This document shows, one piece after another, positions 17,498 through 24,425 of a stretch of 34,310 nt of DNA. The notes beneath the pieces were generated by a model that was not told where the DNA came from, did no database searches, and saw nothing but the letters and a program-made list of their open reading frames with translations. Every line of letters begins with the position of its first letter. Position 1 is the first letter of the stretch. The stretch is taken from positions 1-34,310 of the forward strand of contig ONLA01000028.1 of NCBI GenBank assembly GCA_900318495.1, read 5' to 3'. The DNA is from an uncultured Eubacteriales bacterium. GTDB lineage: Bacteria; Bacillota; Clostridia; Oscillospirales; Acutalibacteraceae. A program made the translations under genes and the position numbers.

Positions 17498-18439
17498 TTA
17501 TATTTTGCGAGGATATTTTTCGCAAGACAAGGCGAAGGACGCGGCAAGGCTGGCGCCTTGCAAGGACGACAACGCAGTATTGCGGAAAATAGACCAGCCG
17601 AGCTCCCTGAATCTTTGCTCGGCAAGCTTTTTTTCAAAGTGGGACACCTTTCCGGCAACAGAATCAGCCATCAGGTAATCCTTTTGGTCGTAACCTATGA
17701 GCACCATACAATGCTCGTTTTGCAGCCATGTGAAGGTATCGCCCTTTTTGGTTTTTGCGTTTTCGTCTACAAAATCGACAACCCACGACGCCTTTTCATA
17801 CGGCTCCTGCATATATGTTGTAGCCCAAACCATTACCGCTGTTCCGTTTTTGACGTATTTTTGACAAAGGCTTTCAAGGGTTTCGCCGACAACCGAGGTT
17901 GCCTTCAGCTTGGACTTTTTCGCCTCAAAAAACTTGTTCATTGACTTTGCCATTGCGGGCGAGTAAATTCCGTAGCCGTTTTCCACGGTTCCGGCAAACG
18001 CCGAGTACATATCGGGACCGAAACGCGTTCCGTCCTCGCCGTAGCTTATCGGCGAGCAAATAAGGTAATTTTCGGAAAAATCAAACTCATCGGTATCAAA
18101 GCCGAGGCTCTTTAACAGCATTGTGCAGGCATAGGTTTCACAGCCGGCTTTAAGCTCGTTTTGCGAAACAATCGGCACTCCCTGAATTTGATAGCTCACA
18201 GGCTCGGTTACCGGCTGAGTCACCTCAGCCTTAACCTCAACCGGCTTTGGCTTTGGCTTTGGCGCTATGGGAGCTACATTTACAATAACAATAAGAACCA
18301 CAATGATTACAGCCGAAACAGTTAAAAAACCTGTCATGGAACCAAAGCCCTTTCGGCTTCGGCTCCTGTTCCTTCCGCTGTTTCGGCGGTTACGGCTGTT
18401 TCTGCTGCTCATCATCCCACTTCTTCCCATAAAATTCAT
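17498..18439 (-). CDS. Membrane-anchored C39-like cysteine peptidase, repeat-altered C-terminus
   Basis: 313 residues. An Arg/Ser-rich cytoplasmic start is followed by one membrane helix at about 37-55 and a KPKPKPVEV-type linker. The papain-like C39 domain has Gln93 in VPIVSQNEL, Cys100 in AGCETYACTMLL, His243 in NEHCMVLIGYD and Asp259 in YLMADS. The active part is outside the cell. Residues from about 282 to the end are encoded by the dispersed repeat at 17536-17595 and adjoining sequence, so the native end has probably been replaced. The ATG overlaps the mgtE stop by one base (TAATG). No strong ribosome binding site is seen there; ATG 18415 or 18412, after purine-rich sequence, are alternatives. 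Target unknown. Confidence 0.85.
   Translation of the reverse strand: MNFMGRSGMMSSRNSRNRRNSGRNRSRSRKGFGSMTGFLTVSAVIIVVLIVIVNVAPIAPKPKPKPVEVKAEVTQPVTEPVSYQIQGVPIVSQNELKAGCETYACTMLLKSLGFDTDEFDFSENYLICSPISYGEDGTRFGPDMYSAFAGTVENGYGIYSPAMAKSMNKFFEAKKSKLKATSVVGETLESLCQKYVKNGTAVMVWATTYMQEPYEKASWVVDFVDENAKTKKGDTFTWLQNEHCMVLIGYDQKDYLMADSVAGKVSHFEKKLAEQRFRELGWSIFRNTALSSLQGASLAASFALSCEKYPRKI
17536..17595. repeat. Dispersed repeat, copy 2, inside the peptidase gene end
   Basis: Identical over 60 bases to window positions 1-60, with the same GCAAGGC-TGGC-GCCTTGC hairpin. The element probably continues leftward to about 17500, where GCGAGGATATTTTTCGC lies, but the other copy is cut by the window edge so this cannot be checked here. 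It encodes the last ~31 residues of the C39-like protein. Confidence 0.9.
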
Positions 18440-19818
18440 TAAATCGGCAATAAAAGCTTTGCTACGGCAAAATAGATTAAAAGCGACAGCGAGTCGCAGA
18501 CCGTAGATATAAGCGGATTTGCCATTACCGCCGGGTCAAAACCGATTTTGTTCGCCAAAATAGGCAAGCTCGCGCCGACAATTTTTGCCATAACAATAGT
18601 ACCCACCAGTGTTGCCGAAACAACAAGGGCTATTTCAACAGGGCTTCCCGTTCCGGTGTAGTGGCGCAAATCGAAAAACAACAGCTTAAAAAAGTTGGCG
18701 ACCGCAAGGGTAAGTCCGCAAAGCACGGCAACCCTGATTTCTTTCCAGAGCACTTGCAAAATATTTTTAAACTCGATTTCACCCAGCGACAAGGCGCGTA
18801 TAACCGAAACCGACGCCTGAGAACCGGCGTTGCCGCCCGAGCCCGTAATCATCGGTATAAACGACGACAGAATAATTATCTGAGCCAAAATTCCGTCAAA
18901 CGACGAGATAATTGTGCTTGTAAAGGTTGCCGACAGCATAAGTATCAGCAGCCACGGCGCGCGCTTGCGGTAAATTCCGAATACGCCCGTGCGCATATAA
19001 GGCTTGTCGGAAGGCAATACCGCCGCCATTTTTTCGATATCCTCGGTTGCCTCTTCCTGGATAACGTCGATAGCGTCGTCAATTGTTACAATACCGACAA
19101 GGCGCTGTTCTTTGTCAACGACGGGAAGAGCAAGGAAGTTATAGTTTGAAAACATCTGGGCAACCTGCTCCTGGTCGTCAAGGGTGTGCACGGAAATCAC
19201 GTTTTCCTCCATCATTTCCTCAACCTTGGCGTCATCCTCGGCAAGCAGCAGGTCTTTTACGGTAGTAATTCCTATAAGCTTGTTATTTTCGTCATTTACA
19301 TAACAGGTGTAAATAGTTTCCTTATCAACGCCCGTGCGCCTGATTCGCTTAATCGCCATTTCGGCGGTCATATCGGGGCGAAGCATAATAAACTCGGTTG
19401 TCATAATCGAACCGGCGCTGTCCTCGGGATACTTTAGCAGCTCGTTAATCTGTCTGCGCATATCCTTGTCGGCCTGGCGCAAAATTCTTTTGACGACGTT
19501 GGCGGGCATTTCCTCAATAAGGTCAACCGCGTCGTCCACAAACAGCTCGTCAACGACTTCCTTCAACTCACTGTCGCTGAAGCCGTGAATCAAAAACTCC
19601 TGTGTTTCGTCATCCATTTCCACAAAGGTTTCCGCCGCGAGTTCCTTTGGCAGAATCCTGAATAAAATAGGGGTTTTTTCATCCTGAAGCTCCTCAAAAA
19701 CCGCGGCAATGTCGTACGGCTTCATGGTAACCAGAATATCCCTGAGCGTGCTGTACTTTTTCTCGTCCAGCAACACTTTAATTGTTTCGGTAAGGGTTAC
19801 ATTAACCTGAACCATCAT
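18439..19818 (-). CDS. mgtE: Magnesium transporter/channel MgtE
   Basis: 459 residues, full family length. Order: acidic N-terminal superhelical domain (about 10-130), two CBS domains (about 140-255) that sense Mg2+ and gate the pore, and a connecting helix. Five membrane helices follow (about 285-459), with the pore motif GSGGNAGSQASVSVIRAL and the conserved Asp in ISTVCDSLSLLIYF in the last helix. It imports Mg2+. The start is ATG 19818 or the next codon 19815; GGAGGAGGAG lies just ahead and favours 19815 slightly. It overlaps the C39-like gene by one base. A promoter about 230 nt upstream and a leader ORF suggest control by attenuation. Confidence 0.96.
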   Translation of the reverse strand: MMVQVNVTLTETIKVLLDEKKYSTLRDILVTMKPYDIAAVFEELQDEKTPILFRILPKELAAETFVEMDDETQEFLIHGFSDSELKEVVDELFVDDAVDLIEEMPANVVKRILRQADKDMRRQINELLKYPEDSAGSIMTTEFIMLRPDMTAEMAIKRIRRTGVDKETIYTCYVNDENNKLIGITTVKDLLLAEDDAKVEEMMEENVISVHTLDDQEQVAQMFSNYNFLALPVVDKEQRLVGIVTIDDAIDVIQEEATEDIEKMAAVLPSDKPYMRTGVFGIYRKRAPWLLILMLSATFTSTIISSFDGILAQIIILSSFIPMITGSGGNAGSQASVSVIRALSLGEIEFKNILQVLWKEIRVAVLCGLTLAVANFFKLLFFDLRHYTGTGSPVEIALVVSATLVGTIVMAKIVGASLPILANKIGFDPAVMANPLISTVCDSLSLLIYFAVAKLLLPI

Positions 19819-20047
19819 CTCTCCTCCTCCGGCTTAATAATGCATCGTGGAAAGACGTGTTCTTGGGTAAAATTTAAAATATTACCGCGCAATTACAGTT
19901 AAGCGGTAATTACAGGGTGATACTTTAAACAAAATGAACGCTGTTATGACGTTCATTTCTACTTCGCCCGGGAACTCCGCCTAAATTTCCGTCTGCGTCC
20001 ATTAATTTTTCACCTCACAATTTTATTTTCGGGCAAAGCCCGTATAC
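19819..20047 (-). promoter_or_regulatory. Long mgtE leader with leader ORF and attenuator-like hairpin
   Basis: The transcript from the promoter at 20054-20082 runs about 230 nt before mgtE. In order it holds a 5-bp hairpin (CGGGC-TTT-GCCCG, 20042-20030), a ribosome binding site with a 25-codon ORF (20002-19925), and a hairpin GAACG...CGTTC inside the end of that ORF. An 8-bp hairpin ATTACCGC...GCGGTAAT (19910-19881) follows, then ATTTTAAATTTT. I looked for M-box (ykoK) conserved segments and did not recognise them. Control of mgtE by Mg2+ through this leader is inference. Confidence 0.55.
19925..20002 (-). CDS. Putative 25-residue leader peptide of mgtE
   Basis: ATG at 20002 is preceded by GAGGTG with 8-base spacing and ends at a TAA, all inside the mgtE leader. 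The peptide starts MDADGNLGGVPGRSRNER and ends in HFV. The early alternating Asp is of interest because acidic or Pro-containing nascent chains can destabilise ribosomes at low Mg2+, as shown for the enterobacterial mgtA leader peptide. I do not recognise this peptide as a known family. It could be regulatory or simply a chance ORF with a good ribosome binding site. Confidence 0.5.
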   Translation of the reverse strand: MDADGNLGGVPGRSRNERHNSVHFV

Positions 20048-20053
20048 ATTATT

Positions 20054-20082
20054 ATTTTAGTCTATTTTGCGTTTATTGTCAA
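20054..20082 (-). promoter_or_regulatory. Consensus promoter of the mgtE leader
   Basis: On the minus strand TTGACA (20082-20077) and TAAAAT (20059-20054) are exactly 17 bases apart. It is over 230 bases from the mgtE start, which defines the long leader. Confidence 0.85.
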
Positions 20083-20141
20083 TCTGTTTTTCGCCGCGAA
20101 CGCCAATGCAAAACAGTTTTTTACAACAGACTGAGTAAAAC

Positions 20142-20169
20142 TTGATTTTTTTAAAAACTATAGTATAAT
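20142..20169 (+). promoter_or_regulatory. Promoter of the 201-residue membrane protein gene
   Basis: TTGATT (20142-20147) and TATAAT (20164-20169) are 16 bases apart on the plus strand, about 70 nt before the ATG. It is divergent from the mgtE promoter. Confidence 0.75.
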
Positions 20170-20239
20170 AGGTTTATACTGTGAATATAACAGCATTTAA
20201 ATGTATTATAACAAGCTTCATCTATTCAGGAGGTAATCA

Positions 20240-20845
20240 ATGAAAAGTCTTGTAAAAAAATATCTGCCTTACGCGCTGGTTATTTTAGCGGTTTATCTTA
20301 TAACTCCGCTGTTCTTTATGGGGGCGGATAAAGGCAATTTTACTCCCGTGCTTTATTACTTTATTTTCCTGCTGACAGCCGTAGGCTGCGCCGCTTTTTT
20401 CAGCGCGAAAAACGGACTTGATTTTCTGTTCGCGCTTATAGCGCCGATAGCCTTTTTGTTTACGATGTTTATTTACCTCGGCGGATTCAGTCTGTTTTCG
20501 ATAATTTTGCTTGCGCTGTACCTTGTGGCAGGCGTTTTCGGACTGTTTTTGGGCGACCTTGTTTTCGGCGAGGAGCGCCACAAAAAAGAAAAGCAGGATC
20601 AGAAAAAAGCCGAGGAAGTTTTGCTGAGAGCAAAACGCCGCGACGAACGCGAAAGCCGCAGAATTAACAGGGAAAGCTCGGTTAAAACCGCAAGACGCGA
20701 ACGCGCCGAAAGGCTGCAAAAAGAAAGCGGAAGCGAAAAAACCGCTCCCGCCGCCGAAAAGGCTCCTTCTGTTAATGAAGATGATTTTGACTATGATAAA
20801 TATATGTCGGATATCGACAAACTGCTTGAGGACGACGAATTTTAA
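20240..20845 (+). CDS. Four-helix membrane protein with charged cytoplasmic tail, unknown function
   Basis: 201 residues, no family recognised. Four hydrophobic helices lie at about 9-30, 35-58, 62-85 and 88-113. From 115 onward the chain is Lys/Glu/Arg-rich and probably helical or coiled (KKEKQDQKKAEEVLLRAKRR). It ends in a strongly acidic stretch, DDFDYDKYMSDIDKLLEDDEF. AGGAGGT precedes the ATG. Its stop overlaps the stop of the convergent FkbM gene by 4 bases, so there is no room for a separate terminator. Confidence 0.8.
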   Translation: MKSLVKKYLPYALVILAVYLITPLFFMGADKGNFTPVLYYFIFLLTAVGCAAFFSAKNGLDFLFALIAPIAFLFTMFIYLGGFSLFSIILLALYLVAGVFGLFLGDLVFGEERHKKEKQDQKKAEEVLLRAKRRDERESRRINRESSVKTARRERAERLQKESGSEKTAPAAEKAPSVNEDDFDYDKYMSDIDKLLEDDEF

Positions 20846-21900
20846 ACGCAGTAAAGGTTGGTGTCCCAAGCCGGAATGTACGGATGATGGCGCAAATATA
20901 TTTTATATTCGGGGTTCAGCTTTTTTATTAAAAGCGGAAGCCTGAAAATATCCTCAAACCTGTGATACGCTGAAAAATTTAGCTTAGGCTTAAAGTTTTT
21001 CAGCGTATTTTTTGCGCCGATAAGCGTTTCAAAGTCCGCGCCCTCAACGTCGGCTTTAATGTAAGTTGCCGCCGCGCCGCAAAGTATGGTGTCAACAGCG
21101 GCAACACGTGTTTGAACGCCTGAATCCGCAATTGCGCTGTTGCGCCCCGCTTTATTGTTAAAGGTGAGTATCGTGTTGTGACTGTAAGCGCCGAGCTGCC
21201 ACAGCTCGGTATTTTTCATATCCAAGCAATGCTCGCTGAGCTTTTTAAAGTTTTTGCCGTTTGGCTCAAAAGCCACAATTTTGCGGTAGCTTCCGCCGCT
21301 GTAACGCAGAAACTCGTCGATAGTGTCTCCGTTGTACGCGCCCAAATCCACATACAGCTCATTTTGACCGAGCTTTAAAATATTTTTAAACGCCTCGTCC
21401 TTGCCGGTTGTTATTTCGTCAAGCAGTTCAATTTCGCCCGTATAGTAAAATCTGAGCACGTTTTCGTAAACACGGCGGGACAAGCCGTCCTCAAAAAGCG
21501 AATAAGCCGAATTTATACCTTCGCGGTATTTTTTGATGAATTCGCCGTCAAACATAACGCCGCCGAAAACAGGAACACCCGGCACAAGCGTTGTGTGCTT
21601 TTGAGCGACCTCCTTAATGTGAGCCATAACATCGGGAAGCTGACTCGCGAAGCACAGAGCAATAACAAAATCGCCGTATTCCCGTTCAATTTCGCCGAGT
21701 TTTTTTACTCGGAAGCCGTGAAAGCTCTGACCGCGCACAAAACCGTCGCTCGCCATTACGGCAGAAGCCGTAATACCGTATTTCTCAAACGCCGCGAGCA
21801 CCTTGTCGGCGCCGTCGCCCATTCCGTAGAGCACAACGGGCTTGCCGCAGGTTTTAAGCCTTTCCCACACCGACACTGTATTTTTTATCGAATCCAACAT
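20842..21900 (-). CDS. FkbM family methyltransferase
   Basis: 352 residues. The C-terminal half holds the SAM-binding motif YVDLGAYNGDTIDEFL, then IVAFEPNGKNF, and the family's acidic post motif IKADVEGADFETLIGA. The N-terminal ~130 residues look like a separate Rossmann-like region (VVLYGMGDGADKVLAAFEKYG), as in sugar-modifying enzymes. FkbM proteins usually O-methylate sugars or polyketides; substrate unknown. ATG 21900 was chosen because CGGAGGAAA precedes it; the ORF extension to 21948 runs into the 5S terminator. There is no room for an independent promoter between the 5S terminator and the gene. Confidence 0.85.
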   Translation of the reverse strand: MLDSIKNTVSVWERLKTCGKPVVLYGMGDGADKVLAAFEKYGITASAVMASDGFVRGQSFHGFRVKKLGEIEREYGDFVIALCFASQLPDVMAHIKEVAQKHTTLVPGVPVFGGVMFDGEFIKKYREGINSAYSLFEDGLSRRVYENVLRFYYTGEIELLDEITTGKDEAFKNILKLGQNELYVDLGAYNGDTIDEFLRYSGGSYRKIVAFEPNGKNFKKLSEHCLDMKNTELWQLGAYSHNTILTFNNKAGRNSAIADSGVQTRVAAVDTILCGAAATYIKADVEGADFETLIGAKNTLKNFKPKLNFSAYHRFEDIFRLPLLIKKLNPEYKIYLRHHPYIPAWDTNLYCV

Positions 21901-21934
21901 AATTTCCTCCGTGTTTACGGTAAAATAATAATAT

Positions 21935-21961
21935 AAAAAAACGCCCACCCTGCTGGGTGGA
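21935..21961 (-). terminator. Terminator of the 5S rRNA gene
   Basis: On the minus strand CCACCC-AGCA-GGGTGG with an extra G-C pair is followed by CG and seven T, about 12 nt after the mature 5S end. Confidence 0.9.
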
Positions 21962-21972
21962 CACTTTATAAT

Positions 21973-22088
21973 GTTGGCATCTCCCTATTTTCACACCCCG
22001 TCTCCGGAGCACTATCTTCGGCACCACTGAGCTTAACTTCTGTGTTCGGTATGGGAACAGGTGGACCCTCAGCGTCATCAACACCAAC
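21973..22088 (-). rRNA. rrf: 5S ribosomal RNA
   Basis: 116 nt on the minus strand. The universal 5S core CCATACCGAACACAGAAG followed by TTAAGCTC is present. The ends GTTGGTGTTG and GATGCCAAC pair as helix I, and CTCCGGAGACGGGGTG fits helices IV-V. It has its own consensus promoter and terminator. No 16S or 23S sequence is on either side; the upstream neighbour is a flavin reductase gene. The exact ends may differ by a base or two. Confidence 0.96.
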
Positions 22089-22124
22089 TTAATTTATGTT
22101 GCCCTTTTTAAAAGGACAACACAG

Positions 22125-22153
22125 ATTATACTACATATTTTGTCTTTTGTCAA
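22125..22153 (-). promoter_or_regulatory. Perfect-consensus promoter of the lone 5S gene
   Basis: On the minus strand TTGACA (22153-22148) and TATAAT (22130-22125) match consensus fully, with 17-base spacing. A 23-nt palindrome, GTTGTCCTTTT with its complement (22098-22120), lies between the promoter and the 5S start and could be part of precursor processing. Confidence 0.9.
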
Positions 22154-22161
22154 CACGTTTT

Positions 22162-22668
22162 TTAAGATTTTGTGAAAACCTTAACAATTTCGCTTACGTA
22201 CATCTTGTGATAGTCGCCGTTGTAAAAGCTTTTTACCGAGGGTTCAACAATGCTTTCTTCGTTTAAGTTCTGGGCATACAGCTTTTTGCAGACCAGCACA
22301 AGCTTTGCTTCCTCAAAATAAGGCGCGCCTTCTTCGGTAAACGCCGGAGTAAGCCCCGACTCCTTAACCTTGTCCACATCGCGTCCGCTTTTTGTGCCGC
22401 AAAGGTTAAGCGCGCCGCGAAAGCTTTCGTCAAAAAAGCTCATGGTAAAATAATCATTTTTCTCGGTGAATTCAAAGGTATAGCGCTGAGGGCGGATAAA
22501 CGTAAACGCAACGGGCTTGTTCCACATAATTCCGGCGCCGCCCCAGCTTACAGTCATTGTATTGAAGCCCCGGCTGCTGCCTGCGGTTACCAGCGCCCAG
22601 TCGCTGCCGATAAGCTTAAACGGATTTTCGCTGATTTCGCGCGCGGTGATTTCTTTAAATTCTGACAT
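22162..22668 (-). CDS. Flavin reductase family protein (FMN-binding split barrel)
   Basis: 168 residues. Features of the split-barrel flavin reductase family are NPFKLIGSDWALVTAG, FNTMTVSWGGAGIMWNKP and FIRPQRYTFEFTEKN, then NLCGTKSGRDVDKV. Members bind FMN or FAD and reduce it, or flavin-bound partners, with NAD(P)H. Clostridial single-gene copies like this have no assigned physiological role. AGGAGGAAG precedes the ATG. Upstream, TTGAAT (22748-22743) and TATACT (22725-22720) with 17-base spacing form a promoter that lies near the outer ARG-box-like sequences of the arg region. No terminator is clear after its stop; the 5S promoter starts within its 3' flank. Confidence 0.88.
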   Translation of the reverse strand: MSEFKEITAREISENPFKLIGSDWALVTAGSSRGFNTMTVSWGGAGIMWNKPVAFTFIRPQRYTFEFTEKNDYFTMSFFDESFRGALNLCGTKSGRDVDKVKESGLTPAFTEEGAPYFEEAKLVLVCKKLYAQNLNEESIVEPSVKSFYNGDYHKMYVSEIVKVFTKS

Positions 22669-22719
22669 AATACTTCCTCCTGCTTTTCATATATAATATA
22701 TACGCGTCTGTATGTTTTT

Positions 22720-22748
22720 AGTATAACACAGTTTTGCATAATATTCAA
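22720..22748 (-). promoter_or_regulatory. Promoter of the flavin reductase gene
   Basis: On the minus strand TTGAAT (22748-22743) and TATACT (22725-22720) are 17 bases apart, about 50 nt before the ATG. The -35 overlaps an imperfect ARG-box-like sequence (TGAATATTATGCA), so ArgR could act here too. Confidence 0.6.
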
Positions 22749-22774
22749 TATTAAGGCGCAAATATTCAAGATAA

Positions 22775-22809
22775 TGAATATTTTTCCAAGAGAATTGAAT
22801 ATTATTTCT
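22775..22809 (+). promoter_or_regulatory. Pair of weaker ARG-box-like sites
   Basis: TGAATATTTTTCCA (22775-22788) and TGAATATTATTTCT (22796-22809) each share 11-12 of 14 positions with TGAATwwwwATTCA. Their starts are 21 bases apart, the spacing of tandem ARG boxes in ArgR operators. They lie upstream of the strong box. Confidence 0.5.
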
Positions 22810-22929
22810 TATTCGTACCGTTGAGACGGCGGTATTAAAATTGGGTTATCTGTGAATTTTCAGTTATTTTTCAGCTAAATAAGCTATTTTATTTATTAAA
22901 ATGCTTTAATTTTGTGCAAAGACTAAAAA

Positions 22930-22945
22930 TTGAATATTTATTCAA
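22930..22945 (+). promoter_or_regulatory. ARG box (ArgR operator) upstream of argG
   Basis: TTGAATATTTATTCAA is a palindrome around TGAATATTTATTCA and matches the arginine-repressor box TGAATwwwwATTCA at every position. It lies 7 bases before the -35 of the argG promoter. ArgR would be expected to repress the operon when arginine is plentiful. argR itself is not in the window. Confidence 0.85.
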
Positions 22946-22952
22946 AAAACAC

Positions 22953-22980
22953 TTGATTTTTTTTTAACAAGGAGTATAAT
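22953..22980 (+). promoter_or_regulatory. Promoter of the arginine operon (argG)
   Basis: TTGATT (22953-22958) and TATAAT (22975-22980) are 16 bases apart, with a leader of about 27 nt ahead of the argG ATG. GGAGG precedes that ATG. Confidence 0.8.
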
Positions 22981-23014
22981 GTAATAGAAACATAAATTTA
23001 CGGAGGAAAAAGCA

Positions 23015-24238
23015 ATGGCAGATAACAAAATTAAAAAAGTAGTGCTCGCTTATTCGGGCGGTCTTGATACATCAATCATCATTCCCTGGCTCAAGGAAAA
23101 CTATGACAACTGCGAGGTTATCGCGGTTTCCGGCAACGTCGGTCAGGGCACAGAGCTTGACGGCCTTGAGGAAAAGGCGATTGCAACAGGCGCTTCAAAG
23201 CTTTATATCGAGGACTTAAACAAAGAATTTGTTGAAGAATATGTATTCCCGACCATTAAGGCAGGAGCTGTTTACGAAGGCAAATACCTTTTGGGCACAA
23301 GCTTCGCGCGTCCCGTTATCGCCAAGAGAATTGTTGAAATCGCAAAGGCGGAAGGCGCCGACGCAATTTGCCACGGCTGCACGGGCAAGGGCAACGACCA
23401 GGTTCGTTTCGAGCTTGCAATCAAGGCTTACGCTCCCGATATGAAAATTATCGCTCCCTGGAGAACATGGGAATTTAAGTCCCGTGAGGAAGAAATCGCT
23501 TATGCCGAGGCTAAGAACATTCCTCTTAAAATAAACAGAGAAACAAACTATTCCAAGGACAAAAACCTTTGGCACCTCAGCCACGAGGGACTCGACCTTG
23601 AGGATCCGGCAAACGAACCCACATACAACAAGGAGGGCTTCCTTGAAATGGGCGTATCTCCGGAGCAGGCTCCCGACACTCCCGAGTACGTTACAATTTC
23701 ATTTGAAAAGGGTATCCCCGTAAAGCTCAACGGCGAAACAACCGGTCCGGTTGAGATGATTGAAAAGCTCAACGAAATCGGCGGAAGAAACGGCGTAGGC
23801 ATCACTGACATCGTTGAAAACCGTCTTGTCGGTATGAAAGCGCGCGGCGTTTATGAAACTCCCGGCGGCACCGTGCTTTACGCGGCGCACGCAAAGCTTG
23901 AGGAAATTTGCCTTGACAAGGACACTTTGCACTACAAGCAGAACCTCGCGAACACCTTTGCGGATTTGGTTTACGACGGAAAATGGTACACACCTTTGCG
24001 CGAAGCTATGTCGGCGTTCGTTGACAGCACTCAGGAGTATGTAACCGGCGACGTAAAGCTTAAGCTCTACAAGGGCAACATTATTGACGCAGGCGTTACA
24101 AGCCCCTACTCACTTTATGACGAGGAAATCGCGACCTTTGACGAGGACGAGGTTTACGACCAGAACGACAGCGCGGGCTTCATTAACCTGTTCGGTCTTC
24201 CCATTAAGGTTAGGGCTAAAAAAGGTCTTATTAAATAA
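23015..24238 (+). CDS. argG: Argininosuccinate synthase
   Basis: Joins citrulline and aspartate with ATP to give argininosuccinate, the next-to-last arginine step. 407 residues, normal length. The N-type ATP pyrophosphatase P-loop [10 protein letters not shown] sits at residues 11-20; [15 protein letters not shown] and IAPWRTWEF are further family blocks. CGGAGG precedes the ATG. It is the first gene of the arginine cluster, under the ARG-box-controlled promoter. A 187-nt gap with repeats and hairpins separates it from argH, so argH may be partly uncoupled. Confidence 0.98.
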   Translation: MADNKIKKVVLAYSGGLDTSIIIPWLKENYDNCEVIAVSGNVGQGTELDGLEEKAIATGASKLYIEDLNKEFVEEYVFPTIKAGAVYEGKYLLGTSFARPVIAKRIVEIAKAEGADAICHGCTGKGNDQVRFELAIKAYAPDMKIIAPWRTWEFKSREEEIAYAEAKNIPLKINRETNYSKDKNLWHLSHEGLDLEDPANEPTYNKEGFLEMGVSPEQAPDTPEYVTISFEKGIPVKLNGETTGPVEMIEKLNEIGGRNGVGITDIVENRLVGMKARGVYETPGGTVLYAAHAKLEEICLDKDTLHYKQNLANTFADLVYDGKWYTPLREAMSAFVDSTQEYVTGDVKLKLYKGNIIDAGVTSPYSLYDEEIATFDEDEVYDQNDSAGFINLFGLPIKVRAKKGLIK

Positions 24239-24250
24239 TAATATTATACT

Positions 24251-24345
24251 TAAGGCAATACCGCATAATTCAGGTGTGCGGATTGCGCAGCAAGATTTTT
24301 CGTCAGGTTGTACAAATAAATCAAGGTAAGGCTGACGCCTTGCCG
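24251..24345. repeat. Palindromic repeat copies between argG and argH
   Basis: Two repeat pieces fill most of the argG-argH gap. 24251-24281 is identical, in inverted orientation, to 31625-31655 after argF. Next, TAAGGCTGACGCCTTGC at about 24327-24344 resembles the core AAGGCTGGCGCCTTGC of the dispersed repeat at 1-60 and 17536-17595, and is preceded by a similar GCAAGATTTTTCG segment. No ORF with a ribosome binding site lies here. Confidence 0.7.
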
Positions 24346-24358
24346 ACCTTTAATTTTC

Positions 24359-24387
24359 GGGCAGGGATTAGTAAAATATCCCTGCCC
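24359..24387 (+). terminator. Hairpin before argH
   Basis: A perfect 10-bp stem, GGGCAGGGAT with ATCCCTGCCC, over a 9-nt loop. It is followed by ATAAAGTGTTTTT, so the T-run starts late. It may reduce argH transcription or protect the argG transcript end. Confidence 0.5.
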
Positions 24388-24425
24388 ATAAAGTGTTTTT
24401 ATAAGGATAGTTTTCGGAGGTAAAA

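Noticed and set aside
18661-19149. 162-codon plus-strand ORF inside mgtE
   Set aside because: mgtE is certain, and this frame is an antisense shadow without recognisable motifs.
19819-20047. M-box (ykoK) riboswitch upstream of mgtE
   Set aside because: The conserved M-box segments were not recognisable by eye. A covariance search could overturn this.
20285-20869. 194-codon minus-strand ORF opposite the four-helix membrane protein
   Set aside because: The plus-strand gene has a promoter, ribosome binding site and clear helices. The antisense frame has none of these.
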